Below are positions 35,801 through 47,599 of a DNA stretch of 64,000 bases, in pieces. Source of the DNA: Plantago major (taxonomy: Eukaryota; Streptophyta; Magnoliopsida; Lamiales; Plantaginaceae); the NCBI GenBank assembly GCA_026545765.1, contig CM048840.1:33941259-34005258 (forward strand). The letters are read 5' to 3'. A program made the translations under genes and the position numbers. How positions within the stretch are numbered: the stretch's first letter is position 1; each line of letters begins with the position of its first letter. The notes beneath the pieces were generated by a model that did not search any database, had not been told where the DNA came from, and saw nothing but the letters and a program-made list of their open reading frames with translations.

Positions 35801-38007
35801 TGGTTTCCAGACTGTAGACTCAAAAAATCAGTATTAAGATGATGGGTAGGTATTGGCTACTTATGAGTGGCAGACGTAATATGCAGCTAGGAAATTTTAA
35901 AATAACTTGCAAGTTGGAACTTCTTTATAAAGAAACGAGATCACCAATTACCTGAGCTTGCGAATAACAGTTCCCAGTGTGAGCAAACTGCGATTTATAT
36001 GACAGCCTTCTTTTAACCTTGTACCAGCTGAGAGTGTTTGAGATGCCCTTTCACTTCCAGCCAAATCAACAAAATTCTGTGTACAACCGACACTTAATTT
36101 CAGTAGGAACAAATACCACTATGGGAACACTGTAACATGTTTCCATTTTCTTATTTTATCCATACCACAGAAGCTGCAAGTGTATTAGCATTATCCCTGC
36201 CTAAATACTCACGGGAGGAGCTCTCGATTGTCTGCAATAAAAGATGTTTTACTGATGATCAGTTCACATCGTCAAGTTACAGTTTAGCCAGTTACACATA
36301 CATGCATCCTTTTAATTGTTTTTGTAACGAAATAAGTTGAATGTTAAGAAATGCAATACCAGTCTAATAATCTGGTGAGATCTCGAGCTCACTTCATTGA
36401 GGGTCGTCTCTCCTATCTGTCTTTGAGCTGGAACAATTGAAAACAACGTTTATAGTCTAGATTTCTCTAATACATATATGACATTGAACTCAAAAAGATT
36501 TTCACTTCATCGTACTAATATCCTCCAGTCACACAGACCTTTTATCTATTCACACCCCTCTAATGATGTGAATTAAATAAATCATTTTCATACCTTCACA
36601 AACAGCAAGGAGCTCAAGCACGTGATCCCAATCCCTCAAAACTTCCTCGGTGAGTTTCTCAACTATGGTTCCTCTCTGTCAAGAAAAAATTGTTTCTTTC
36701 TGTTTGAGAATCTAATCAGGTAATCGGATAATTCTAAAACCGACATGCTCATTGAGATGAAAGAATTCACCTCTGGATCATCTAAAACTCTCAGAGGAGT
36801 GTTGTCTACACTTAGGAGGTCTCTGACAGATTCATTATAGATCTCCATCGCAGAAAACTTCAAAACAAATTCTCTTTCCGGGTGCTAAAATTAATAACAG
36901 TAACAAGTGAGTAAATTAAATTAGAATTACACAGTTCAGAGACAAACATATGTTTACAAATACCTTCTGTATGTATCCATATATGTCAGCAAAAGCATAC
37001 TCAGTAATCCCAGTCATGGTATAAGTCTTTCCACTACTTGTTTGTCCGTACGCAAAAACACTTGCTGTGACAATAATTTTGCACAAAACTCCATTAGAAG
37101 AGTAACCAACAAAATGAAATTGGAATATAGGAACCCATACTCACAATTAAACCCATTGACAACAGAAATTGCCACATCCTTGGCTCCTTGTTCATAAACG
37201 TCTCTTGTGGAGCTACTGCTCCTAAATACCTTGTCTACAAAACGCAGAACAAAAATACCAATTTCATTATATTGTTCAGGATAGTGGTACTAATTGCACA
37301 AAGTTACTCTCAACACAAATTCATGATACTTTAGGACCCATAGAAGCATCAGAGAAAAAGAATACAAAACTAAGTCAGGAAAACAATGTGCAACATGCAT
37401 TCTGAACTCAACACAAGACAGGGGTTAGGGGAAGGTCTAGGCGTATGGCACGCAGTAAAGAGGTTTCTCAAGACTCGAACCACTGAACAACTGGCCACCG
37501 CAGAGCAACTTACTGTTGCACCAAGGTTGTCCATTCAAGTATATGAACTAGATCAAAATCTATTCTTCCCCTCTAATCTTTGTAAATGACAATTTTGGAA
37601 GTTTAAAAAATAAAAAATAAAAACTTCTTTACACTTGCCAAGACATCATTTTTTTCAACATGGCTCAAAATTCTAAACAGGGTAAAGTAGATCAAAGCAC
37701 TCCCATACACATCAAGATCATATTCAACTCAAAATCTTGAAAAGCATAAGCATTAAGCAAACAAATCAATTTCCAAGATTTCAACTTTCTTACCAAATGT
37801 GTATGCAGAGGGATACATTGACCTCTCAGAAGCACAGAGAGAGACATTCTTGTAAACAATTGTCCTGTCATTGATGCAATCCCAATCTGAAACATCATTC
37901 CTCAGTTTTTCCTTAACGTTCAAAGGCCTAATTCTCACAGACACATAAATCCTCTCCTCCTTAGCTCCACTGATCAGCTGCTCCTCACCACTTTCCATTG
38001 TCCCCAT
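32828..38007 (-). CDS. Kinesin-like protein, KIN-7 subfamily, 13 exons
   Basis: Minus-strand exons are 37794-38007, 37145-37234, 36964-37064, 36771-36884, 36594-36675, 36360-36427, 36166-36231, 35952-36076, 35035-35371, 34721-34825, 33658-34632, 33236-33558 and 32828-33149. The total of 2922 nt gives 973 residues in one open frame. N-terminal motor domain at about residues 20-345: RIRPLN, P-loop GQTSSGKT (about 107), switch I NEVSSRSH (about 211), switch II DLAGSE (about 250), and [13 protein letters not shown] microtubule-binding region. A neck coiled coil follows ([16 protein letters not shown]). Exon 11 is a long Ser/Glu-rich, probably disordered and phosphorylated linker. Exons 12-13 encode the plant KIN-7/NACK C-terminal domain (DUF3490), with [19 protein letters not shown] and EMLGLNF. 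It is a plus-end-type motor by family, and the cargo is unknown. An upstream in-frame ATG at 38022 would add five residues. Confidence 0.95.
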
Positions 38008-38067
38008 TTTGATCCCCAACACTTTTGATAATTACACAAACATCCCAAGACAGCAGAATGCAGTTCC

Positions 38068-38410
38068 CTAAGACAAGAAACAACAAAAGGGTATCTAAAT
38101 TTTGGTGCATCCAGTGATGATCTTCTGAGAAAAGGGACTACTAATGTGAAGAGGCAGTCAATGGCAATGATACAAGATCTCCAATCATATATTCTTGGCT
38201 ACTATTTTGTCTCATATCTTGAATTTTGTGTATTTTTTTCTTGATTGCAAAGGTTTAGTGGTGGTCCATGAATACAGACTGTCAAAAATGTCCTGATTCT
38301 TGTGAATGTTTGCTAGCCATAATGTGGGATTAGGTATTTGGGTTTGTTTACATGTGATGCTTATGAAACATAAAACAAAGCAATAATAAAACATTTTCTT
38401 GTTTTGTTAC
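38068..38410 (-). other. Putative 5'-UTR intron of the kinesin gene
   Basis: On the minus strand, CAG|GTAACA (donor, exon edge 38411) and TTGTCTTAG|GGAACTG (acceptor, exon edge 38067) would splice a leader exon at about 38411-38540 to the leader just upstream of the ATG. Leader introns are common in plant genes. There is no coding constraint to test it here, so it rests on splice consensus alone. Confidence 0.45.
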
Positions 38411-38540
38411 CTGAAAAGTTTGTTTGAACACAGGTTATGTCTTCTTCTTCATGGAATGTTGGATTGTGATTGTCTCTCTTGTTTTGTTCTTCTCACATGC
38501 TCTGTGATTGTCTGTTTCCTCTGTGAAATGTGAGAGACAA

Positions 38541-40341
38541 TTCACAGAGGAGGTGGAATTCAGAATTGAGAGATCAATGTAAAATGGAGTGATTTTGATT
38601 ATACATTTTAGATTCGAGATAGATATATAATAATAATTATAATAAAAGAGTTGGCCTTCTCTTTTCTTTTCAGGCTTTACTCTTTTCATCATGTTTTTGA
38701 CTGAACATGAAAAAGATGGTAATCATGTGGGAAAATAACATCCTCCACCCCCCATTTATTAGGATTCTATAATTAACAGCCTTATGTTATGAAGTTGTAG
38801 ATCTCAACCTCAAATTGAATCTCTTGTGCAAAATACACGTCTCATGATGTAGCTAGTAAAGAACTTGTTATTTTCGTTTGAGCATGCGAGCTGAATTGTT
38901 TGTCTTTCTAAAAAATATAAAATAATCGAAGCAGAAATTCCGATATATATTAAATTAGGTTCATTACTTGAGTATGAAAGCGTAATTGCATAAAAACTAT
39001 CCAAATTGCTCCTCTCCAAGTGGTATTCTTGTTTCAATGTATGTGTGAGCGCTTGAGTTTGAGCCCCATATGGTGTGCCAATTTTTCCTTTTTTTCTTCC
39101 TTCCCTCTTTCCCTTTCATTTTCCACATTTACTTCTTTTTTCCATCCATTAACTAATAATTACACATTATCCTATTAGTTTGTTTCATAATGATAATTAT
39201 AATATATTTGGGTCAAAATTGCCTTTTCATTAGTTCCAAATAATAAATGTTAAAAGAAGAGCGAATGTGCACACATGAAGTACATATACATATTTTTGGA
39301 TACAACACCATGCATTTTTAAATTACACACATATAAATTTTGTGGGTTTTAAATCTTATGAAGACATGTACTTGTATAGCGTTAAATAAAATTAGTATCA
39401 TTTATGCCCTACCTGACTATAATTCCTGGCTCCGTCACTGAACTGAAGTGAACTGAAATTAATAAGTTTTCAGACGAAAATAATATAGCCTAACTACCAA
39501 AGAAATGTATTTGATGAAATTGCTGATTACCAATAGCTTCTACTCTGCCTTTACGTTATAAACTTTTGTCTCTAGCTTCATCACATTAGTATTAGTATTT
39601 AGTGGAAACTGACGGTGTTACTAGCTACTAATCAAAGATTGGAGAAGAACAATCGAAAAGTTCATCTCATCATTTCAAACTTAAAAGTTTGGAACATATG
39701 ATTTGTCGTAAACATAAGCTAGTGTGATTGGTATTTGGTAAGTAGATTGGGGTTCGGATTTGCAACATTTGCAAACTTTAGGTTGTAAAATGTTAAATGA
39801 CTATAAAACAGGTGGGGTTGCAAAATGGAATTGTTTAGTGATCTAGAGGCGGTGTTAAAGATCAAGGTTTGTTTCTGACTATGTAAGCAAGGTTGACAAA
39901 TCAAGTTTAACAGGTGATATAATATTAATTAAACAATTAAAGGTTACTAATCTGAAGAATTTGTCGTTAGTTGACCCTTCAGTTCCAACATGATTTATGC
40001 TAACTAAAGTCCACTTTTCTAGAACTAATAGTATTGAATATGGTAGTCACAGAGAATGACTTGCTACCTTATTTATTTATACTGATATGAAAGACTAAGA
40101 AATAGACTGTTCTTAAAGATATTTTCTAAATTTCTTAAAGCCAAGTCACATCCACAAAATTAAAATCAGTGTCACTATTTCCTTTAATAATAATAAAGTC
40201 TTGTTTCTATAATCCAATTTATGAAAAGAAAAATGAAAAATAACAAACAATCGAATTTATGAGAAAGGAAAAAAAGGTCTACAGTATGAATGCCTTAAAA
40301 TGACATTAAAAGTGTGAGAACTATCAATACACTTATGCTTT
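38541..40341. other. Intergenic, kinesin promoter side
   Basis: Presumed promoter of the kinesin gene at the left. Near 39417-39440, TAATTCCTGGCTCCGTCACTG is a sequence often seen at plant DNA-transposon termini, but I found no matching left end. No genes are seen. Confidence 0.4.
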
Positions 40342-40486
40342 GGGTTATTTACAAAAACACAGATGAATAATGTCGAAATTCTACATCAGCCGGAGCAATG
40401 TGGACGAATTAATGTACGAAATTATACATAAGCCCGGGTGTATGTGTAATTTCAACATTATTCAGGGGGTATTTGTGTAAATAACC
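40342..40486. mobile_element. Palindromic MITE
   Basis: 145 bp that folds back on itself: the first ~45 bases (GGGTTATTTACAAAAACAC..., GAATAATGTCGAAATT) match the reverse complement of the last ~45 (GGTTATTTACACAAATACC..., GAATAATGTTGAAATT). Target duplication is not clear. No coding capacity. Confidence 0.75.
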
Positions 40487-42288
40487 TTTACGATTATTCA
40501 TATTCAGTAAACAAACTTCTTCTTAAATAGTCGAATCAATATTTCGTGCTGACTTTTGACAATACTTATACGAAATATTTAAGTTTTATAATATTAAATG
40601 CATGATATATAAATACTTAGTTATATTTAACTAAACCTCATAAATTATCATATAAATACACTGGAAAATCAATATATACATTCAATTTCACGAGTTTGCA
40701 CATGAATAAAATAGATTTGATATAAAAAGAAAAAATAACACAAATTGTTATTTGTTATTTCATTATCTTTTATGAAGTATAAAAATAATTTTAGGTTATT
40801 TAAATCAGAGTTCATATTTATCCCATATAAGGTTGGTGATAAAAAGTTTAAAAGGCAAAAGCAATGGTTGGATCGATCCAATCGGTTACTGGATTGGAGA
40901 AAAACCATGTGGTTTTACTGGTTCACACAAATTTTTCATCATGGTGTTTCTAACTTCTAATAAGTGAAACCGGATCGGGTTTTGTGAAATCAGTCAGAGC
41001 AGTAGAACCATATTAGGTGGTCTTGTTTTTAATACACTTTGTGGAATCCGCAATTCACAAATTCATAGCAAGTAGAATGATGAACATTTTACTAGAAAAC
41101 TATTGCTCTATTTTGACCAGTAGTACCTCCTTTCATGTAACTCAAGTATGAATTTGTAATGGTATGAGACTCATCCATTTTAGACCGGTGCCAGTTACGT
41201 ATGGTTACTCTCTCAATGAATATTAATCCACAAGTTAAAAACGTAACTTAGATTTATTACGAATAAATTCAATGAAATGACGATTATAATAGAGCGATTG
41301 TGCAACATGCCGTCTTAAGCTGAAACTTACCGTTTTCGTTTTGATCGTTCTAAAACTCAACTTCTCGATCATTAAAAGGACAATAGACCGATGGAGATGG
41401 AGGTGGTCTGACTAACTCTCACATATGATACTGCCTCTGACGTATGCATAAAGCGTACAAATTTCACACACAATGGCTTATACATTCAGCTTCTATAATA
41501 ACTCCTCTTATTTAAACAAGTATTTGTATAACTAACTAACAAATTGATGTTGAGATTTTTTCTGGGATTACAATAAGGGTTTATTATCATAATTAACTAA
41601 TTACACTAGTAATCGAATACTGCGGTGGTTTACTACTAGTATCAACAAATGTGGTCTGAGTACACTAGTAAAGGACATTATATTAATTGTTGTGCTTGGG
41701 TATTTTTATTACTTAGTTATTACTCCGACCTGTATGAGTGACACATAATAGAACATGTGATGAGGCAGTTGAACTTCAATTAAAAATTCATCCTACTAAT
41801 TTATTTATTGTTGGTTAAGTAAATCAAATGCATTTTTACTCCTTGATATCCATCAAAACTTGATCAAATGCATAGTTTGTGTAAGCATTCTTTGCACTCT
41901 TGGATTAACTCTTGCAATGGATGTGAGGATTCTTCTCTATCAATGACTAGAGTATAGATTGTTAAATTGTCTGTCTCGATCTCAATATTCATAATTCGTC
42001 GTTTCCATGTCAATCATAACCCATGTATTATAGCCTTGTAAGTTCCACTTCTTCAATGTTAGGACATATGAATGACTCAGACAAGTCCTAATTTAATTTC
42101 CTTTTCGTTTATGACGACTAATTAGCTTTTTTTCTTTAAAATATGCCATATTATGGACATTTATGTTGAATTTCAATCCAGAGTCGTTGAAGGTTATGTT
42201 TAGTAAAGGTAACTTATAAGCTCGAGCCGAATGACTCAAGTAGATTGGACCAACTTTGTTGTCTGCAATCAATGAGTCCAATTGTCGG
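40487..42288. other. AT-rich intergenic stretch
   Basis: No gene, RNA or complete element could be supported. Confidence 0.45.
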
Positions 42289-42297
42289 AATCATAAG

Positions 42298-42444
42298 GTG
42301 GTCCAGTGATAAAGAGTTGAGGTTGTATGCAGGAGGTGCAGAGTTTGAACCCTGACAGCGTTGAACGTAGTTATAAGGTGGTTGAAGACAATAAGTAGTG
42401 GTAGTTGAGCCCTTGTAATATAAATAGCTTATTTTTAAAAAAAA
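42298..42444 (+). mobile_element. tRNA-derived SINE
   Basis: The head carries a box-A-like GTGGTCCAGTGATAAAG and a box-B-like GAGTTTGAACCCTG about 40 bp apart, the internal RNA polymerase III promoter of tRNA-derived SINEs. The tail ends in a poly(A) run. AATCATAAG before the head (42289-42297) and AATCATGAG after the tail (42445-42453) form a target duplication with one mismatch. Body about 147 bp, normal for a short plant SINE. Confidence 0.85.
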
Positions 42445-42453
42445 AATCATGAG

Positions 42454-43822
42454 AAGATGGGTACGCACCCTAGTAATGTGCATAAACACTCCGTCGACCT
42501 TAATGCCGAGCATAACATTATCTATATTCGACAAATGACCAAAACAAAGCAAACCAATTACAACACTAACAACCTCGGTCCCACCTTAATTGATCACATC
42601 CTTACATGTTATAGATAACCCCCCCCCCCCCCCAATCAACTTATCGTAGGCCTGACTTTAAGTTTTAAGACGATAATTTATAAATAATTATTAATTAAAG
42701 TAATTTGTGAAATGTAGCATTGAATGAATAAAGTACGGGATAAAATAAATAAATATGAAATGTAATTGAAAATTTGAGGTTAAATACAATAAAAATGGTG
42801 GAAAGATGAGATTGTGGGTGGCATAACGAATGAGATTATATAACCCAATGAATTAAAACCTTGAACTCGGTAAAAATTTACGTATTTTTAATTCGAATTT
42901 CTGAACTTTAATTCTTAGCCAAAGAGCCTCGTAACCCTCCGAAGTGTAAGGTGAGTACTTGAAGAGGTGGACCACAAGTTGACAACTCATACTCTTCATT
43001 GAAAAAATCCTTAGCTGCACAATGTGTGCGTTTGAAAAGACACGAGTCATATGCGGAACCGTCCATTTCAATACTATTATATACTAATTGTTATTTAGTT
43101 TAGTTGATTAGCATATCTTATACATTAGGATTACTTCATTATATAATTATATTGTGGAACTGGAATATGGTATGTCATTGTGAAGATTATCTATCTTGCT
43201 GAGTCTTTCCCTGACAAAGAATCCACTGAGTATTATACAACTGCTCCATAATTGTTCAATAACATTAATAATCCTTAATGCATTTCGTCGATTACTAGCT
43301 AAGGAATTGTATAATGAATAAGAAATGGAGAATCAAAATGGACTGAAATAGTGATGATTAATTGTCACATGGTGTTGCGAAATGTTGAGTTAAAGCTAGA
43401 ACATGAGTCTAAGGACGAAAAGGCAATTCAGAAAGTGTCGTGTTTGTAGATAGGGCCATATATACCATTATTTATGTCGATCGGTATTGACCAAGATCTG
43501 GCATTTCAATTACTCCATGTGCAGCCGGAAACTTGTCCTGCCTACTTGGCTAATTACTCAGACTATCCACTGTCGTGATCAAAAAATTGCTCGAGTCGCC
43601 GGGCGACCTCTCCCGCGACCAAAAACTGCCACTGTGGTAGCGGTCGTGGGGTTGGTCGCCGAGATTATTTTTTTTTGTATTTTTTATAGTTTTTTATATT
43701 AGAATATTGAAACGACTCGTGAAAATGATGTTTTTATTGAAAGGAAAATGGATTCAAAAGTTCTGAAACAGCATGACAATACAAACACATACACAACTTA
43801 ACAACTACAAGTAGAACATAAT
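42454..43822. other. Intergenic, left flank of a PIF/Harbinger element
   Basis: A poly(C) run occurs at about 42619-42634. No genes. Near 43550-43670, GC-rich GGTCGC/GCGACC inverted words may be subterminal sequence of the neighbouring transposon, whose exact end I could not fix. Confidence 0.4.
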
Positions 43823-45701
43823 TCATAAGGTCTTCCTATAAATGTGCTCAATCAAATCCTTTTGTAGAGCATAGTGAGTGAACCTATTGTGCATTTGATT
43901 TCTGTTGACCATGTACCCTTCTATGGAGTTGATCACCGATGGCCGACGTGTGAACCGAATCTCCTCAAACATATTGTCTTCGACTTCAAGTAGAGTATCT
44001 TTGTTGAATTCTTTGACATACTTCTCATACGTTTTGGCGTTGAGATAAGTATGCCTTTCATCCTCCACGATCATGTTATGAAGACAAATACATGTATTCA
44101 TAATCTTACCAAGTAATGGTATGGAATGGTCCAATGCTGGGTTGCGAATTATGGCAAAACGTGATTGAAGACATCCAAATGCACGCTCGACATCTTTTGA
44201 GCGCCTCTTGTTTTTGCAAAGTTTGCTTCTTTGTGAGTTGTAGGATTTTGATGGACTTCACAAATGTTGCCCACGGTGGATATATTCCATCGAAGATAGT
44301 ATCCCATTAGTCTTGATGACCATTAACTTCAAACTCGATGGGGCGCTAAAGTGGCCTTGGTAGCGTATTGGCGGGTATTTACAAAAAATCAAACCAACCC
44401 ACCTATGGCGGGTGATTATTTGTCCGACCCACGGCGGGTAGAATAATTTTTCAACCCGCGACGGTTCGGGTGATAACAATGGCGGGTGGGTTGGCGGACG
44501 GATTGGCGGGTAGATTACTACATCAACATATCCATGAAATTAACAAAATATTTTGAAAGCAAGTAAAGAAGTACCATTTTCACTAATGTAGTTTCTTAGT
44601 TTATACATGAAATAACCCAAGCTTTACTTTTATTAATCTATTATATATTTCTATATATTCATTTAAATGACAATTAATTTATTTAATATATATACATTTT
44701 TTGTTATGTAAATAATATGGCGGGTAGGGCGAGTGGGTTGCGGTTTGCACCCAACCAACCCACCCACCAGTTGGCCGGTTATAAAAAATTTAACCCGCAT
44801 AATTTATTTTTTTTAAATTAATCGGTGGGTGCGGGTGAGATGCGGGCGGTTTGTGCGGATTGTTTGCACACCCCTAGGATGCACAATTCCATTGAGTAGA
44901 TCATCGAATACCGGTGAACGTGCAACAACAGTAAGATCATTTAACTTACCAGAAACTCCAAAAAAGATATGCCAGATCCAAGTGTAGATGCGTCTGCGAC
45001 TTCTTACAAGTGTCGGGGCACCACTCTTGACTTGGTACTGACCTTTCCATGCCAAAGGGCAGTTCTTCCACTCTCAATGCATATAGTCGATGGAGCCAAG
45101 CATTCCAGAAAAACCTCTTCCGCTATTGATGGCGACAAGCTGCTTGATGTCTTCCTCGTTGGCCCTCCGCATGTATGTTGGCCCAAACACTGCAAGAACG
45201 GAATCACAAAACTTATTTAAAACTTGGAATGCAGAAGTCTCACTACATCGTGTGTACTCATCGACGACATCGGTACTACACATATGACATTCTCATCAAC
45301 TGCGGTGCATACGCAAGTTTGATAGCGGTACCTACCGAATGATCTGGGCCTGCTGCGAAAAATTCTCGATCATATTCCCTCACACCATGGACTATCCTCA
45401 AGAATAGTAGGCGAGTCATTCTGAACCTCCGGCGGAATTGCTTTGGCGTGAATGTGCATTTATCAGAGAAGTAGTCCTCGACCATGGACTCATGCCACTT
45501 CTCCCGCTTGCGGTTGATGTATGTTCGAGCATGCTTCTCCTTCAGCGGGGATTGATGGAGAACATGAGGAAAGGCAATGCTCATGAAGTCCATCACCATC
45601 TTCGAACTGCTCGAACCCACGGTTGGGAAGCCTTCCATTTCGCAGTCAGAGTCGAGATCCGAATCTTCGTAAAATATATTTTTGTTATGTGAAGACGACA
45701 T
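43823..45701 (-). pseudogene. PIF/Harbinger (HARBI1/ALP1-like) transposase, broken
   Basis: Minus-strand reading starts at 45701 (MSSSHNKNIFYEDSD...) with the plant PIF N-terminal region CTFTPKQFRRRFRMTRLLFLRIV. It shifts frame near 45280 into CSETSAFQVLNKFCDSVLAVF and GRGFSGMLGSIDYMHW, the DDE first-Asp region. Then come AWKGQYQVKSGAPTLV, IWHIFFGVSGKLNDL and SPVFDDLLNG. A separate 530-bp element interrupts it (44347-44876). The remainder (VNGHQ, DGIYPPWATFVKS, then WDHSIP-like HSIPLLGKIMNTCICLHNMIVEDE) is frame-shifted and ends at 43823. Family DDE transposase in the nucleus; inactive here. The flanking GC-rich inverted words suggest the element spans roughly 43.55-46.08 kb, but the ends are not resolved. 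Confidence 0.85.
44347..44876. mobile_element. hAT-like non-autonomous element nested in the transposase
   Basis: About 530 bp with interior GGCGGGT/ACCCGCC words in inverted orientation and a right terminus that reads TAGGGGTGTGCAAAC in reverse complement. The left terminus TAAAGTGG is degraded. It splits the PIF transposase between the SPVFDDLLNG and VNGHQ segments. Flanking octamers are only partly alike, so the insertion is old or the left edge is off by a few bases. Confidence 0.65.
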
Positions 45702-47246
45702 TTTTCGTTTGGCAAATGAGAGTGGGAAAGGTTGATTAAGAGTGTTTTGAGTTTAAAAGAGAGAAAGAAGGGTGAAATTTGAGGTGTGAGGAAACATATC
45801 AAGACTGGTCTCTATTTATAGATTTCGAAAAAATATGGTCGTTGGTTATTTTTTTATATTTTTTTAATTTCGAAATTAAAAAAAAAAGAAAAAACTAAAA
45901 CATTGTCCGGTCAATCGGGAAGGACAAGTATCCTGACTGTTATTGGCCCTAAATGGGGCCCAACCCAATGACAGGTAATTTGAAGGGGCGCTCCCAGGCC
46001 TTGAGGCGGTCGGCATGATTGCTCATGACCAAGCGACTCACGACCCATATAGTGGGCGGTCTCAGAGACTGTTCGACATTAGAAAACACTAAACATTCTT
46101 CTAACTCAAGGTTTTAATTGCGTGCCAAAAATACTATCAATTAAAGTACTATATAATATCGTGCACTTGTCATCATCTTTAGGCCTTTAGCCGTACTTTG
46201 AAACTTCATATATTATTAAAAAGGTAAAGCTACCTCACATTCAATAAGTAATAAAAAAATCTTAAATATCACACACAAATTATACACTTTTCCAAAACAG
46301 TACATTTTTTGTTATATTTTAATATTTATACTCCATTCATCACAGAACAAATGACACATTTGCTTTTGGACACAGTGATTAATGTGCACTGTAAATGATA
46401 GTGAGAACAAATGCACATGGGTTATAAATATTGCCAAAAAAAGAAATGTGACATTTGTATTGAGACAAATATAAATGGAATATGAGTCATTTGTTCTGGG
46501 ACGGAAGGAGTAATTTATTTTAATTTTTTATCTTTCTTTTTTTTTTTTGAGAATCACTAGTACAATCATATTACATCCATTGAACTAATATATCATTCGT
46601 ATCAATCATTACATCATCATCAATCAATCTATCATAAGTTCATAACTAGCATCTGACTTAGATTCTGGCCATAACGGAGGGAATCGAGCATAGCTTATAC
46701 GAATTATGGCGCTCGATCTAGCAAAATGAGTTAGGCGCCGTTGACAATTTTTATCTAAAAATATAATTATATATTAATGCATAAAGTTCTCCGGATTAAC
46801 TCCATCCATGCATTTAACTTTTCATTACGTGGGCCTTCACCAATGCGATTCATTATTCGTGATGTTAGTGGCCAGACTGGGATTTATATGGCCCAACACG
46901 CTAACATGACCAAGGCCCAGATTGTCGCAGGCTCCGACCATTTTCATTTTGACGTGTGCCTCCACCCAAATTTATAAGTTACTTCTATCTTTGTAGTATA
47001 CGGAGAATTTCATACATTATTGTTAGCGTTCAGTTTTATGCGAAAAGTTAAAGTAATGATACGATATTAAAAAGGTGAAAAAAAGTGTATTTTTAGTGGC
47101 AAAATGTGTAATTTGTGTGTAACATAAAATTACAAAACCCACCCCTCCTAGATGGCCTCTTTGCAAATTCATACCCGCTATTTGAACAATTACAAAACCC
47201 TCCCTTACGTTTTTAAGAAAATTACATATAAACCCAAAAAGTCAAA
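45702..47246. other. Intergenic, right flank of the PIF element
   Basis: 45930-46080 is GC-richer with GGTCGGCATG and CCAAGCGACTC words that may be the PIF right end. A Stowaway-like GGGACGGAAGGAGTA lies near 46500. No gene is seen. Confidence 0.4.
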
Positions 47247-47251
47247 GATTC

Positions 47252-47599
47252 TGTTATGGATAAATGCACATGAGTTAGTGGATGAGAAGGTTAATGCATA
47301 CATTGGTTAGTGGATGAGAAGGTTAATGCATACATGTGTTAGTGGATGAAAGGAGTAATGCATACATGGGAAGGTTAATGCATACATGTGTTAGAGGATG
47401 AGAGGAGTAATGCATACATGGGTTAGTGGATGAGATGAGTAATGCATCTGAGTTAGAGAAGTAATTGTCTATTCATATACTATTAGTCCCTTGGTATGCA
47501 TTTTTTCTTGTATAAATACCTACCATGTACTTCCATATTGACATAAGAATGAACTCTTCATTCTCTCTTCTATGCTTATTTATTAATTTTCTTTTAACA
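47252..47599 (+). repeat. Left LTR with U3 minisatellite
   Basis: 348 bp. 47265-47455 holds about six degenerate copies of a ~32-bp unit (GTTAGTGGATGAGAAGG plus TTAATGCATACATG). A TATAAATACC box follows near 47513-47522. Confidence 0.9.

Noticed and set aside
39417-39440. Terminal sequence of a DNA transposon (CCTGGCTCCGTCACTG)
   Set aside because: Only one end could be found, so no element is annotated.
46777-46977. 66-codon plus-strand frame
   Set aside because: Not recognised as any family and no upstream promoter or flanking exons could be supported.
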